From Yponomeuta sedellus (Eukaryota > Arthropoda > Insecta > Lepidoptera > Yponomeutidae), in NCBI GenBank assembly GCA_934045075.1, contig OW203723.1, forward strand, positions 4,790,577-4,854,576: a stretch of 64,000 nt of DNA, in the 5' to 3' direction. This document shows positions 1 to 10,019 of the stretch, piece by piece. A program made the translations under genes and the position numbers. The notes below the pieces were generated by a model. The model was given only the letters and a program-made list of their open reading frames with translations. It made no database searches and was not told the DNA's origin. Every line of letters begins with the position of its first letter. The stretch's first letter is position 1.

Positions 1-930
1 GCGTTTGAGATGGGAAGTTAGTATTTTACAGTAATACCAACAACATAAGAGTAAAAAAGAATTGAAGCATAAAAGCATTTTTTGTAAATAAAAAAAATAA
101 AAGCATTAAATTATGTTTAATTTTGGGGACAATAAAATTGTTGGAGATTTATGAAGGATTATTTTTGAATTTCTACACAAGTCTGGAAAATCCCATTAAT
201 CGGGAAAATCTATGTCACATGGCATTTTTTTCACGGAGTTTTTTTTCTGATTCGAGTTGGTTTAATTGTTCTGTGGATTCGAGTAATTTCTCAGAATAAT
301 AACTGTTATTGTTCTGAGCGTAGATAGAGTAGAACTATAGATCAAGGCGCAGTGTAACCGATTTTACGTCGGTGAATATTATTTGTTTGTGTGTGTGAAT
401 GTTGCCACAATAAAAGTGAATTGCCATAATGTGGGGTAAAATATTTCAGTCGTTCATAGGCCATGAATAAAAATGCAGATTTAGTTTTGAATTTTATTAA
501 TCATACATGTCTGACAATTGTTTGTAATACGTAGCAAACGTTTTATAAACAATTTTCATTTTGTATAATTAAAAACACGTTTTATTTTACACGTTTAAAT
601 TTTACAAGTTAAGGCGCTTAGGGACGCTACCTAGGACAACCAATGGAATACAATTCACCATATAAAAATTCTTTCGAAGGGTACCTCAGACCACCAAAAT
701 GTACATTTTATCGAAATGTAGAGCTTATTCGAGCATTTGATGTAGGTGACCAGTTCACTCTTCTAAATGCTAGCACCCATTTTTCCAGAACAGGACTATT
801 TTGAAGAAATCTGGAATAGAAACATTGCTAATATTAATAAATATTGTAATACATTAAAAAATAATAAGAAGTAACTTTATTATTCCTTATTATTCGCGAT
901 ACTCATACATAGTTGTATATTAAACGGGTC
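1..930. other. AT-rich stretch without a recognisable gene
   Basis: No credible coding region, RNA gene or complete mobile element was recognised. The base composition is AT-rich with short homopolymer runs, as in lepidopteran intergenic DNA. A short motif around 268-290 (a run containing ttctgtggattcgag) has a relative near 2885-2905, which hints at an old dispersed repeat, but no boundaries can be set. Confidence 0.5.
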
Positions 931-980
931 GATTATTTATTAGGTAAATAAGGTAATTACGTTTTACCTAATAAACAATC
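931..980. repeat. Short inverted repeat (hairpin)
   Basis: Arms 931-948 and 963-980 are complementary at 17 of 18 positions around a 14-nt spacer. No terminal duplication or relation to a neighbouring element was seen, so this may be a remnant of a small fold-back element or a chance AT-rich palindrome. Confidence 0.55.
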
Positions 981-1275
981 GCGGCTCGACGGTATTGTAC
1001 GAGATTCATTGATACAAATTCAAATTTGAATTCTATACTGAATTCAAGGGCACATTGCTTGCGTCAGAATGCACAAACAGACTTGACCGAAAGGGTTCTT
1101 ACGATAAATTCGAGCTGACACATTTTTTGCTGAGTGGAATGAATGCTGAAAAATTATATGGGCAACAAGTCACATAGGAAGGCGATGCAGCTATCTAACA
1201 AAGCATCAGGATATTAAATTTGATAATTCAGTTCTGTAGCCGTAATGTTTCTGTGTCTATTGTTTTGATTATAGA

Positions 1276-1378
1276 TTTCGATATCAACCCTTGTATGTCC
1301 TTATCCCTGGGGCACGGGTCTCTTACTGCATCGCAGGAAGGTTAGGCCATACTCCACCACAGGGGCCAAGCCCGGGTT
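1276..1378 (-). repeat. 3' part of a 5S-derived SINE, inverted
   Basis: Read on the minus strand this matches the conserved 3' module seen many times in the window: 'cggacttggcccc', then 'gtatggcctaac', 'atgcaggaagagacccgtg' and 'acatacaagggttgat'. Only the 3' module is present; the 5S-like head is missing. It is a truncated or eroded copy of the SINE described at 16200-16680. Confidence 0.75.
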
Positions 1379-1723
1379 ATAGTTTTAGGTACATTGATTT
1401 TTAATAACGATACATTAAGTATTAAAGATTCATAATATATTTTGATTACGTTTGTAACTTAATATCTGTACAAGGACAAGACGTCGAACTCTGGGACTTC
1501 AAGTTAAGTAATGATCTCGCAGCGTTGCCAGATTATACGATTTAAATCGTATTCATACGATGTTTTACATGTATTTTGCATGTACGATCCAGGGGCAGAA
1601 ATCGTACGTAAACAAACGACTTTTTTTAGATTTCATTCAACCACAGTACTAATACCAACATAGCACGTCACTATTTATTCTTTTACTTACTAAGTACCAA
1701 CCCTTAAGGTAAATCTAACTAAT

Positions 1724-1912
1724 TTAAAAACCTATTTAGAGGCTAACAATTTCACCCATGCCGGGATTCGAACCCGCAACCTCTGGCTGTCCGTGCCACG
1801 GATAACCAGAGGTTGCGGGTTCGAATCCCGGCATGGGTGAAATTTTTAGCCTCTAAATAGGTTTTTAAATTTGTCCTTAGCACGGGTTAGTGCATTAAAA
1901 ATAAAAATAGTA
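1724..1912 (-). mobile_element. tRNA-like fold-back retroposon, copy 1
   Basis: The element is flanked by a 14-bp target duplication (1710-1723 and 1913-1926, one mismatch). The 3' tail is at low coordinates. Arms 1723-1786 and 1806-1869 are nearly perfect inverted repeats of the half of the unit that contains the B-box-like 'gggttcgaatcccgg', and the spacer 'ccgtgccacgg' itself nearly pairs, so almost the whole unit is one palindrome of about 147 bp. The inverted leader with 'cacgggttagtgcattaaa' closes the other end at 1912. Relative to better copies, the 5' half of the tRNA-like part has been replaced by an inverted copy of the 3' half. It cannot give a functional tRNA. Confidence 0.8.
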
Positions 1913-1926
1913 TAAATCTTACTAAT

Positions 1927-3460
1927 GTTAGACGTTACCGGGTTCTCGTATTTGTGACACAGATTATGAACGCTGCTTCAGTTCAGTCAATCTTATTAAA
2001 ACAAAGATCCCAAATAGGCTGAGCAATGAAACTCTAAACGGCACACTTTTGGCAAAACAACATATTAAACGGTGTTGTGTGGATTTTTCTCAAACAAGAG
2101 AAATGTTAAAAATATTAACATAACAGTAAAACCCTTTACGGGGATAAATAAAAACCTAAATATTGTGTGTTTATGTTTAATCGATTGTTTACTTTAAAGT
2201 AATATAACAAAGGTTTTAAAAACGTACTGTTTTTTTAGCAGCCTTAGGGAATACTACTTTTTAATTACCCATCGTACGATCGCTTATTCAAAACGTCTGC
2301 CAACACGGTCACGTAATGATCGGGATTTTGGACATAAACGAATGGCAACATTTTTTTTCTATTCGGTTTTTTAGGTTAGGAAAGTAAATTATATTAAATT
2401 GCTTTTCTTACGGCCTAGTTGTAAAGCTACTAGTTGAATCTTAACTAAAATACTCAACATAAGGCAACTTTGGGCTTACCACTAATTGAAACACAATCAT
2501 TACTTACCTATGAAAGGAAACTTCCCCCAAAGCTCTTTCTAGACGATTTCTGCATACGAGTACACTACAATTCACCATACTTTCTCTATTTAGGTCACTT
2601 TTAATATATCATTTCACAAATACACGGTTGCTCTTCGAAACGGCTAGCGTAGCGTTAAATATGATTACATTTTCAAAATCTTGTCGTTTGTTTGCCTCCA
2701 GAAACGTCAACTTGACACTGGGGGCAAACAAAAAAAGTAGTTACACTTTTGCTTTTTATTCTATCTCTTTCTCACCCATGATCGCTACGAAGTTTGTTTC
2801 ATTTAAAACTTGTATGTGTGCGCTGTGGCTTGCTCTTTATTTTTACTCCCTCTACGGTTCTGAGGTTCAGCCTGGGGTAGGTGTTCTGTGGGTTCAGAGT
2901 AATTTGCTCAGATTAGGGAATACATTAATCTGACGTAATTTCCTCAGGTAATTTCCACAGAACAATTTAATTTCATAGCTTTATTTGGCCTGTGTTTCAT
3001 ATACAGTTTCAGGTTCTGTGGTGACAGGTGTAGAGTGTAGATCATTATTACGTAAGTATCCACTGAGTTGCGTGACGTTGATTTTTACTTTTTTTAGGCT
3101 ACGCCGGCTGTCAAATATGCACTTTTTTTTGACACTTAAGAGTCGTCTAAATGCTTCACTCGATAGAGTGGAGTGCTACGTAATAATAAGAGGGCAGTTC
3201 AATGAACAAAAAAGTTTAACTTTTCAAGAACGGAAAAAAGAAAATGTCCACATTATTTTTTAATGAAATTTTTCGTTGTATTTTTGGGGTTACGTTGTTT
3301 TTTTGGGGTACATACCTATGCTTACCGAAAACACAAACTCCGTTTCGGAGAAGTATACGAAAACACCGAAAACAAAAATATAAGGTGAAATCATGGTCGT
3401 ATTCTTTTTTTCTGAGTTCTGCAATAAAGTAACGAAAGAGTTTAAATACTCAAAAAATTG
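1927..3460. other. Gene-free AT-rich DNA
   Basis: Nothing in this stretch looks like a conserved protein. Short open frames near 2628-2933 and 2985-3263 have no recognisable motif and unbiased composition. A partial inverted relation exists between 'ttctgtgggttcagagtaa' near 2885 and 'ttaccta/ttccacagaac' text near 2950-2970, suggesting an old fold-back repeat, without clear ends. Confidence 0.45.
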
Positions 3461-3469
3461 AGTACCTAA

Positions 3470-3613
3470 CAATCATAGAGAGACATAAAAAGGTATGCTC
3501 TATCCGATGAATAGTAAAACAAAGGCACTTATTGTAAAAAAAGAGCATAGCGAATCTTCCGTCCACGGATTGTTCTGTGGTCCACGGCATACCTTTTTAT
3601 GACTCTATGATTG
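3470..3613. mobile_element. Short MITE with TAA target duplication
   Basis: Terminal inverted repeats of about 28 bp begin CAATCATAGAG at 3470 and end CTATGATTG at 3613; the arms differ by a 2-nt indel. Each side is flanked by the trinucleotide TAA (3467-3469 and 3614-3616). A 3-bp TWA duplication is typical of PIF/Harbinger-type elements, so this is probably a non-autonomous member, but a 3-bp match in AT-rich DNA is weak evidence for the superfamily. There is no coding capacity in the 144 bp. Confidence 0.6.
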
Positions 3614-4140
3614 TAACTGAATTTCACTATTTTTTGACTTACTTAGGCCTCTTTCGTTCTGAGGGTGCGCTCTATTTAAATATATCTAAAAGTGTTAATC
3701 AATCACGAAATAACGGCTGCCTGGATAAGACAATGACGCGAGTCACGCGTTTTGTGGCGATGAAATGTCAGAATTTGACAAATAATGTCGTGACTTTTGA
3801 TGTTTAAAGGCGCCGCGCGACTTGCGTCGTCGTACTACCCAGGCTGAACGGACATGAAACTTGGCGCACATAAACAAAGATCTGATTGAGACGTTAGAGT
3901 AATAGTGGAGACTTAAGATAATTAATATCCCGGTAATACGTCCCGTAAGATCAGATAATTACAAATGCGGGCGAGGCCGCGGGATTAAGCTAGTCTAAAA
4001 TAACGGGTAACTTGCGTTAAAATTCAATGCTTGCGTTAAACATAGATCAGGGGATTCTATAATATATCGACCCCGATTCAATTCGACCGGGATAAATCAA
4101 GCGGACCCTGACAAATCAAGTGAACAAACCAGGAGCAAAT

Positions 4141-4178
4141 GAAGCGCTCGTGGCCTAGCCGAACCGAGTGACCGATCT
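4141..4178 (+). repeat. 5' head fragment of a 5S-derived SINE
   Basis: 'gcgctcgtggcctagccga' followed by 'cccgagtgac'-like text matches the extreme 5' head of the 5S-derived SINE (compare the minus-strand copy ending near 44292). The match stops after about 37 nt. A second copy of this head occurs at 4921-4957 just before a LINE reverse transcriptase. Confidence 0.55.
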
Positions 4179-4184
4179 TCTCTT

Positions 4185-4239
4185 TATTTAAAGGTAATCC
4201 CATTCTGAAAGAAAAACATTGCGCTAAAAGACACACACA
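4185..4239 (-). repeat. Left part of a dispersed repeat split by a hAT-type insertion
   Basis: The sequence leading into 4247 ('gacacacacacacaaaac') continues after the insertion at 4853-4918. Joined, it matches the reverse complement of 19035-19135, which has no insertion. The two copies share, in order, the CA-rich tract, 'actaaa', 'acaaatagcacaaaataac' and 'gcactta'-type text. This is the host repeat, family unknown. Confidence 0.65.
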
Positions 4240-4247
4240 CACAAAAC

Positions 4248-4844
4248 CAGTGTGGGGCAAAATATAATCTAACTACTTACTACGATTACATAAAGTAGTT
4301 AATAATCACGATTACAAACTACATGAAGTAATCAGAATAAGTAGTTAAACATTTTGATTACGAACTGCAAATTGTAGTTGCAATCACGATTACAAGATTA
4401 CTTTTTATAACTACATGTTTAAATAAACTTGCGTATAAAAAAACAAAGGCGTGGCGCGCGTGTCGTTCATGTATCGACTTGTCGTTTGCTACGTAGGTAG
4501 TCAGAGCGCACTATCTACTCCCTGCATGTCGGGTACATATGTTTTTTTTCGGTGCGACGCATGCAGGGTAGTGTATTTAATTGTGTCTGACAGTGTGCAC
4601 GTCCGTTCGTTACTATTGTGCGAACGAACGGTAATATATTTTTTTACAACTCAGCTAATCAGTAATCATAAGTAGTTATGATTACAGCAATCAAATTAAC
4701 AACTACTTAATGTAGTTTGAGTACTGTAGTTAACTACCTACATGTAACCATAACTACATCTAACCATAACTACATGTAGTTAACTACTATTAATCGCAGT
4801 TAGTAATCTGATTACAAAAAAGTGGTTAACTACGCCCAACACTG
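4248..4844. mobile_element. Non-autonomous hAT-type transposon
   Basis: The element is bounded by a perfect 8-bp duplication, cacaaaac, at 4240-4247 and 4845-4852. Left terminus CAGTGTGGGGC and right terminus (read inward from 4844) CAGTGTTGGGC form imperfect terminal inverted repeats. Both ends carry dense subterminal copies of 'tagttaactac'- and 'gattac'-like motifs in alternating orientation, as expected for transposase binding clusters of hAT elements. An unrelated GC-richer core lies at about 4440-4630. No transposase is encoded in the 597 bp, so it would depend on an enzyme supplied elsewhere. The uninterrupted relative at 19035-19135 acts as an empty site. Confidence 0.85.
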
Positions 4845-4920
4845 CACAAAACACTAAATATATACGAAACAAAATTTACGAAAGACTTACAAATAGCACA
4901 AAATAACGGTACACTTAATA

Positions 4921-4957
4921 ACGTAGCGCACGTGGCCTAGTCGACCCGAGTGATTGG
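4921..4957 (+). repeat. 5' head of a 5S-derived SINE abutting a LINE
   Basis: 'gtggcctagtcgacccgag' and 'tgattggaatcaatca' match the first ~40 nt of the 5S-derived SINE. The match then stops and LINE reverse-transcriptase coding sequence begins at once, suggesting either a chimeric retrotransposition product or a shared 5' sequence between the SINE and this LINE. Confidence 0.5.
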
Positions 4958-6170
4958 AATCAATCAATTAAGTCAAAATATAAACAGTAATAAGAAAATT
5001 CTGGCTGTCTTCCTCGACCTAGCAAAGGCTTTTGACACCGTACATGTCCCGTCTCTTCTTAATAAACTTCACTCTATTGATATTGGCATTAGAAGCACGC
5101 AACATGATCTATTCAAATCATATCTTACGGGTCGATCACAGGTTGTCAAAATAGGTCCTCATGGGAGAGATGAGCTAGAAATCTGTCACGGGGTACCACA
5201 TTTTATTTGGCATTTTATTAGTATTTTAGGCCCCACCCTTTTCCTCGTATATATAAATGATATGTGTAACCTCTGTCTAAATAATGGGTCTATTACTACA
5301 TACGCCGATGACACTGTTCTACTGTTTACTGCAAATACATGGTCTGATCTCCAAAATACTACTCAAACTGGCTTTAATACTGTCCTTAACTGGCTCTCCT
5401 TTAATTTTCTAACTTTAAATACATCTAAAACTAAATTTATACAATTTTCTTCCACTTCCGCAAACCAACCAAAGTCCCCCATTATTCTCCGAGCCCACTG
5501 CTGCCCCGATCCTTTGATCTGCTAATGTCCCCTTATTGACCGTACAGACACAATTAAATACCTAGGAGTTCTCATAGATAAACACTTAAATTTCAAATGT
5601 CATATTGATCTACTTTCAACTAGGCTAAGAAAATTAATGTATGTCTTTAAATCAATACGCCACGCTGCCCCCCCACGTGTAGTTAAAACATTGTACCTAT
5701 CATGCGTTAGCAGAATCCATCATTACCTACTGCATACCATGTTGGGGTGGAGCAGCTAAAACAAACCTTAAGCCACTGGAAGTCGCGCAGCGTGGAGTAC
5801 TAAAGGTAGCAACTAAGCGCCCCATCCTATTCCCTACTACTAAATTATATAAAGATTGCGACGTCCTGACTGTCAGACAGCTCTTCATATACAATACCCT
5901 GATCCGTCAACATAAAAATACACCATACTATGAGAGCACTAAACGTCGCAAAGACAAAATTTGCAGTCCTCCCACGCCGAAATTAACTTTCACAAAAAGG
6001 CAGCATTTCTTTCTAGGACCAACCTTGTATAAAAAATTCAATAAAATTTGCTATGTATTTAACCTACCGATATACGAATGTAAAATGAAAGTGCTAGCTC
6101 GTCTAAAATCTCTAACATATGACGATACAGAAAAGTTCGTAAACAGTTAAAACACACATATCCCCCTTCA
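4950..6170 (+). pseudogene. Decayed CR1/Jockey-type LINE reverse transcriptase
   Basis: The translation carries hallmark motifs of non-LTR reverse transcriptases: DLAKAFDTV near 5018-5044, GVP at about 5191-5199, ILGPTLFLVYIND at about 5221-5259, and the catalytic YADD at 5301-5312. Between GVP and ILGP the usual QGS is replaced by a longer non-consensus stretch. A premature in-frame stop lies at 5523-5525; reading resumes in the same frame (TIKYLGVLIDK from about 5547) and a frameshift near 5700-5715 follows, after which thumb-like and C-terminal text (CWGGAAK, LEVAQRGVLKVATK) appears in another frame. The 5' two thirds of a normal LINE (ORF1, endonuclease) is missing. A CA-repeat follows at 6183. 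It cannot be active. The clade is inferred from motif style only. Confidence 0.85.
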
Positions 6171-6182
6171 ATCACACTACAA

Positions 6183-6229
6183 CTCACACACATACACAGA
6201 CACACACACATGCACAGACACACACACGA

Positions 6230-6271
<42 letters not shown>

Positions 6272-6280
6272 AGACACACA
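6183..6280. repeat. (CA)n microsatellite
   Basis: An imperfect CA repeat of about 100 bp with interspersed 'ta', 'ga' and 'tg' units. It sits directly after the LINE remnant and may have grown from its 3' tail. Read on the minus strand it gives a spurious cysteine/valine-rich open frame. Confidence 0.9.
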
Positions 6281-6534
6281 TAAATTGCATGCCGCATGTT
6301 AGATATTAGTATATTTTGCCTCACATGTTCTACTAGATTCAATATTGTTTGATAAACATGACATCACCACCCACTGTCTTCCGCCTTTTGCTAGAGGCAC
6401 GGGCCTACTTACCATAAATACAGGCTACTAGATAGTCTAGTTATGGTAGTAGTCACATAAAATTACGTTTTTGTTATGTTTTTCTTCTAGAATAATATAA
6501 GCTCAAGAATGTAAGTCGTTGTAAGTCAATAACT

Positions 6535-6895
6535 TAAGAGTTAAGCAACAACGGGCGCGGTCAGGTGCAGGATGGGTGACCGTCCCGTGACTACCGCTAG
6601 TGGCATTTTACCGAGCGCTTCTGTGCTTCGCAAGGCACGTTAAGCTGTTGGTGCCGACTGTTATGTAATGGCAGACGTTAAGCTGTCAGAAGCCTTATGG
6701 GTGGCTTGATAACTTTTGACAGTAAGGCTCGCCATACAATCCTACGTAGATGTAGGATTGTATGGCGAGCCTTCAATCTACAATCTTCCACCAACCCGGA
6801 CTTGGCCCCCGTGGTGGAATATGGCCTAACCTTTCTATGATGCAGGAAGAGACCCGTGCCAAAGCAGTGGGGACATACAAGGGTTGATATCGAAA
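6535..6895 (+). mobile_element. 5S-derived SINE with internal perfect palindrome
   Basis: The first part, 'gttaagcaacaacgggcgcg' and then 'gatgggtgaccg', matches the internal promoter region of 5S rRNA (5S has TTAAGCA, then GGGCGCGGTTAG and GATGGGTGACC). This is followed by the body common to other copies ('ttcgcaaggcacgttaagc', 'cttatgg', 'cttgataactt') and the 3' module ending 'acatacaagggttgatatcg'. The 5' head before the 5S-like part is absent. At 6724-6744 and 6753-6773 there is a perfect 21-bp inverted repeat with an 8-nt loop which other copies lack; it seems to be a local inverted duplication. Confidence 0.8.
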
Positions 6896-7419
6896 TCAAC
6901 CAGGACGAATTGACCCCGATATTACGACCACGACACCTCGTCCCGGACAACTCAACCTCAGACAACTGGATCCCGGTGGCATTGTCTCAAGGTCGTTATA
7001 TCATGGAATCGTTCAATAGTGAATCTGTGTATGATAGTACCTACCTAACTCTACTTGTGAAAGATTTAGGTATTAAAACTAAACATTTGTCTTTTCATAA
7101 AATGTAAGTAGGCATTACACTCGTAAAAACATTATTTTTTTAGGTCATACCTCAAATAGGTACTGATAAGCGCTTGAAATATTAAGTGCACTCTGGGACG
7201 TTCGTTGTCGATTGAGCTGGATTTCTATAAAACATTTTTATACCATATATCGTGACCACGATGACTGTGACGTCGTCGAAACGTCGAGGTAAAATAGCAA
7301 TAAATTACTACGCGAATAAGCCCCGAAAATATTCTATGTGTACAAGTCGCGAAAGTTTAAAATATGTCATATAACTAGAATTAATTTTCGACTGGTTACC
7401 ACCGGACAGGTAACCAATT

Positions 7420-7548
7420 GGAGCGACGACATTCGCAAAGCGGTGGGCAGTGACAGGAAGAGAAGAGCGGGCTCAGTGGCGTGTCTTGGGAGGCCTACAT
7501 CCAGCAATGGACTGACACCGGCTGATTATCATGATGATGATGATGAGG
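7420..7548 (+). repeat. RTE-like LINE 3' end with (GAT)n tail
   Basis: Translated, the stretch resembles the C-terminal tail common to lepidopteran RTE-type reverse transcriptases: a W-x-DDIRKAVGSD segment, then text ending near 'gaggcctacatccagcaatg'. The piece ends in a short (GAT/ATG)n tract at about 7527-7548, the kind of simple-repeat tail used by RTE elements. Only the last ~130 bp is present. Confidence 0.7.
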
Positions 7549-7566
7549 TTAGGTATGTCTACTATG

Positions 7567-7845
7567 TGGTGGTGTACTTGCTGTGTGGTGTTGGCCTAGA
7601 GAATAGCACCAACCCAAATTCTTCCCGCGGGTGTCGGAAAAGGCGACTAAGGGACACGAACCGGGGGATGGGCAGTGGCGCCCCCCGCTGTACAATCCCA
7701 CCGAACTGCGATCTCCAACCCGCATGCCCAGCGTGGGGATTATGGGCATTACCCCCCAATGATGGCACAACCTTGCGCTATGGCGCTCATTAGGGGAGGG
7801 CTATGTCCAGCAGTGGACTAATATAGCCTGAAAAAGAAGATGTCT
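7567..7845 (+). repeat. RTE-like LINE or partner SINE 3' fragment
   Basis: It contains 'ttggcctagagaatagcacc', 'cgcgggtgtcggaaaaggcg', 'gcccagcgtggggattatgg' and the terminal 'gtccagcagtggactaatat' followed by an A/G-rich tail. The same block occurs inverted at 47165-47415 and 62080-62285, and partly at 14818-14952. The terminal 50 bp is shared with the RTE coding remnant at 40120-40310, so these are probably related elements with a common 3' end. Confidence 0.75.
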
Positions 7846-8343
7846 ACTATTGTGAAAAGTAGTAATTTCACATTGTATACAGTGGTGTAGTGAACTGGAG
7901 TGCTGTCTCATCGCATCGAATTATCCAGAAAAGAGCGTAACAGTAGGTACGTTACTTAAAAGTTTACTTAGTGAAATTCTCAATTCGGAAACCGGCCCAT
8001 TGATAGTTTTTTTTATTCCTCGTAGAGCAACAAAAATACCACGTTTATGCTAATCCATTCAATTCGTTCATTCAACATTCAAACATTTGTTTGTCCAAGT
8101 TTTCCATTACTGTTAGTTTGCGCGAAATACGGAAAAAATGAGCTGTTCCCAGCTTAGAGTATATACTACTACGTATTATGTAGGTACTCTAAGGTTCCCA
8201 GTGATAGTTTTTTTTTATTAGGGCTGCTCCATACTAATTGCTAATGTATAGAATGGCTGATATTTTTTAAAAACTGTTTGATGTTATTGATGAGAAGAAC
8301 TCTCCATTTTCGGATGTTACATTCGGGATAGAAGATACCTACA

Positions 8344-8524
8344 TCTATAATATAAAAATGAATCGCTGAATGTGTTGGTAATCGCAAATCTCGAGCGCAA
8401 GTGAACCGATTTCGCTAATTCTTTTAGAATATTCCAAGAAGTACGAGGATGGTTCTTACGGCGAGAAAAATAGAAAAAAATTAAAGAATCGACTGCGGCG
8501 GTACGAAGTCGCTGGGTCAGCTAG
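8344..8524 (+). mobile_element. Helitron-type non-autonomous element, tandem copy 1
   Basis: It begins TCTATAATATAAAAATGAAT and ends GCTGGGTCAGCTAG, the 5'-TC and CTAG-3' termini expected of Helitrons, with no terminal inverted repeats and no target duplication. The internal text ('gtgaaccgatttcgctaatt', 'agtacgaggatggttcttac') is shared by all three copies. It has no coding capacity. Confidence 0.75.
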
Positions 8525-8701
8525 TCTATAATATAAAAATGAATCCCTGAATGTGTTGGTAAGCGCAAATCTCGAGAGCAGCTGAACCGATTTCGCTAAT
8601 TCTTTTTATAGAATATTCCTTGAAGTACGAGGATGGTTCTTACGGAGATAATTTTTTTAAAAGAATCGACTGTTCGGTACGAAGCTCGCTGGGTCAGCTA
8701 G
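8525..8701 (+). mobile_element. Helitron-type element, tandem copy 2
   Basis: It starts with TCTATAATATAAAAATGAAT immediately after the CTAG of copy 1, with no spacer base, and ends GCTGGGTCAGCTAG at 8701. Zero-spacing head-to-tail joining is the arrangement produced by rolling-circle transposition that runs past the terminator. Confidence 0.75.
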
Positions 8702-8890
8702 TATAATATAAAAATAAATCGCTGAATATGTTGGTAAGCGCAAATCTCGGGGCCAGCTGAACCGATTTCGCTGATTATTTTTTTAGAATATTCCTTGAAG
8801 TACGAGGATGGTTCTTATGGACAGAAAAATAAAAAAAATATACAGAGAGAATCGACTGTTAGGCGGTACGAAGTTCGCTGGGTCGGCTAG
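8702..8890 (+). mobile_element. Helitron-type element, tandem copy 3
   Basis: It follows copy 2 directly, has lost the leading TC (begins TATAATATAAAAATAAAT) and ends GCTGGGTCGGCTAG at 8890. It differs from copies 1 and 2 by scattered substitutions, so the tandem array is not brand new. Confidence 0.7.
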
Positions 8891-9845
8891 TAGAGTATAA
8901 TTAGGTACGAATAGAGTATAGGTAATATTTTATACTACCCAAACATTTATATGGGAATTTCATTACTTTTTCTTTTTCTTCTTTTCGTGTCAGCGATTCG
9001 ACCAGTTAATATTCTTCCTGCCCAATAGTAATTGGTCACTGCAATTGCAGCAGCGTTGGCCTCTGTTAGGTCCTCCAGAGTATTTTTACACCGTTTACTG
9101 AGAAAGGGAAGAGTGTTTCGTTCTTGCAGATAGAAGACTTTTTTTAACCTACTTCTTAATCGGTAATAATTAGTTCTTGTTGATGAGTATAACTAAATCT
9201 CTTGACTATTCTGCAAAACCGGGTATGTAAGATTCACAGCCATATTTATAAAAATAGAGTTCCCTATTACACTCTAAAATGCTCATTGAAATATGTGTGG
9301 TGGAAATTCTACAAGGAAAACACGTAGGTAATCTTAGAATAAATAAATAGACTCTAAGGAGTGCGTTAAAGGAGTCTTGTTTTAAAAAAAAATGCCGTAA
9401 GCTCTTTTAAGTCATTATATTCTCTGTGTATAAGTCTAAGAAAACGTATTGGTTATATACTCTTTGAGTCTAAGTTTACGAATAAAAATTTGCAATTCCG
9501 TACTAAATATAAATAAAATTGTCTTTGGCAACTGATTGACTATAATAATTTATAAAAATAACATTGGAGGATAAGTGGATTTTGAATACAGTTTTGTATT
9601 ATTTGAATAATAATATTTTTGAACTAAAATTTCGTAAGCACTACGCATTATTGATTATAGTCGGATTAACTTACTTGGTTTTTTGTCGGAAGAGTACCTA
9701 TCAAGTTAATTATAATAATTATTATTTAAACTACATTTCAGGACAGTTTTAGAGAAAACGTTCTTTTATAAAATACGTTACCTACTCTTTAATAATTTCT
9801 ACTCTTTATCAATCTGTAAAGGTTTATCAGCTGTTTATTACAGTC
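8891..9845. other. AT-rich flank upstream of bib, no other gene seen
   Basis: Apart from the open frame at 8947-9162, only AT-rich sequence is seen. Around 9615-9650 a motif with 'gaactaaaatttcgtaagca' is related to text at 27822-27845, 50310-50335 (inverted) and 11765-11790 (inverted), so a dispersed repeat of unknown type is present. Confidence 0.4.
8947..9162 (-). pseudogene. Unrecognised open frame, possibly from a mobile element
   Basis: On the minus strand 72 codons stay open to a TAA at 8947-8949. The segment includes NTLEDLTEANAAAIAVTNYY followed by WAGRIL and ends in a basic run (KRRKRK). The alanine-rich, tryptophan-containing text looks like real protein rather than random translation, and the region is GC-richer than its flanks. 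No start codon or splice site was assigned. I do not recognise the family; a LINE or DNA-transposon coding remnant is the most likely origin given its position next to Helitrons. Confidence 0.35.
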
Positions 9846-10019
9846 CTATTTTAAGCAACCTTCTTCGTTATTTTTGACTGACAGCGCTATTTTTATATGA
9901 ATAAAATAAATAACAAGCAACGTTCTTTTATTGTCCCTTGTTTGTTCCGTCCATCCAAAGGACCAACTATTGGATAAGACAGATCTGATTACACCCTCAC
10001 TAAATTGGTATCGCAGGTT

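Noticed and set aside
7338..7793. A 151-codon open frame
   Set aside because: It runs across two unrelated LINE 3' ends and their simple-repeat tail; no single protein would have this make-up.
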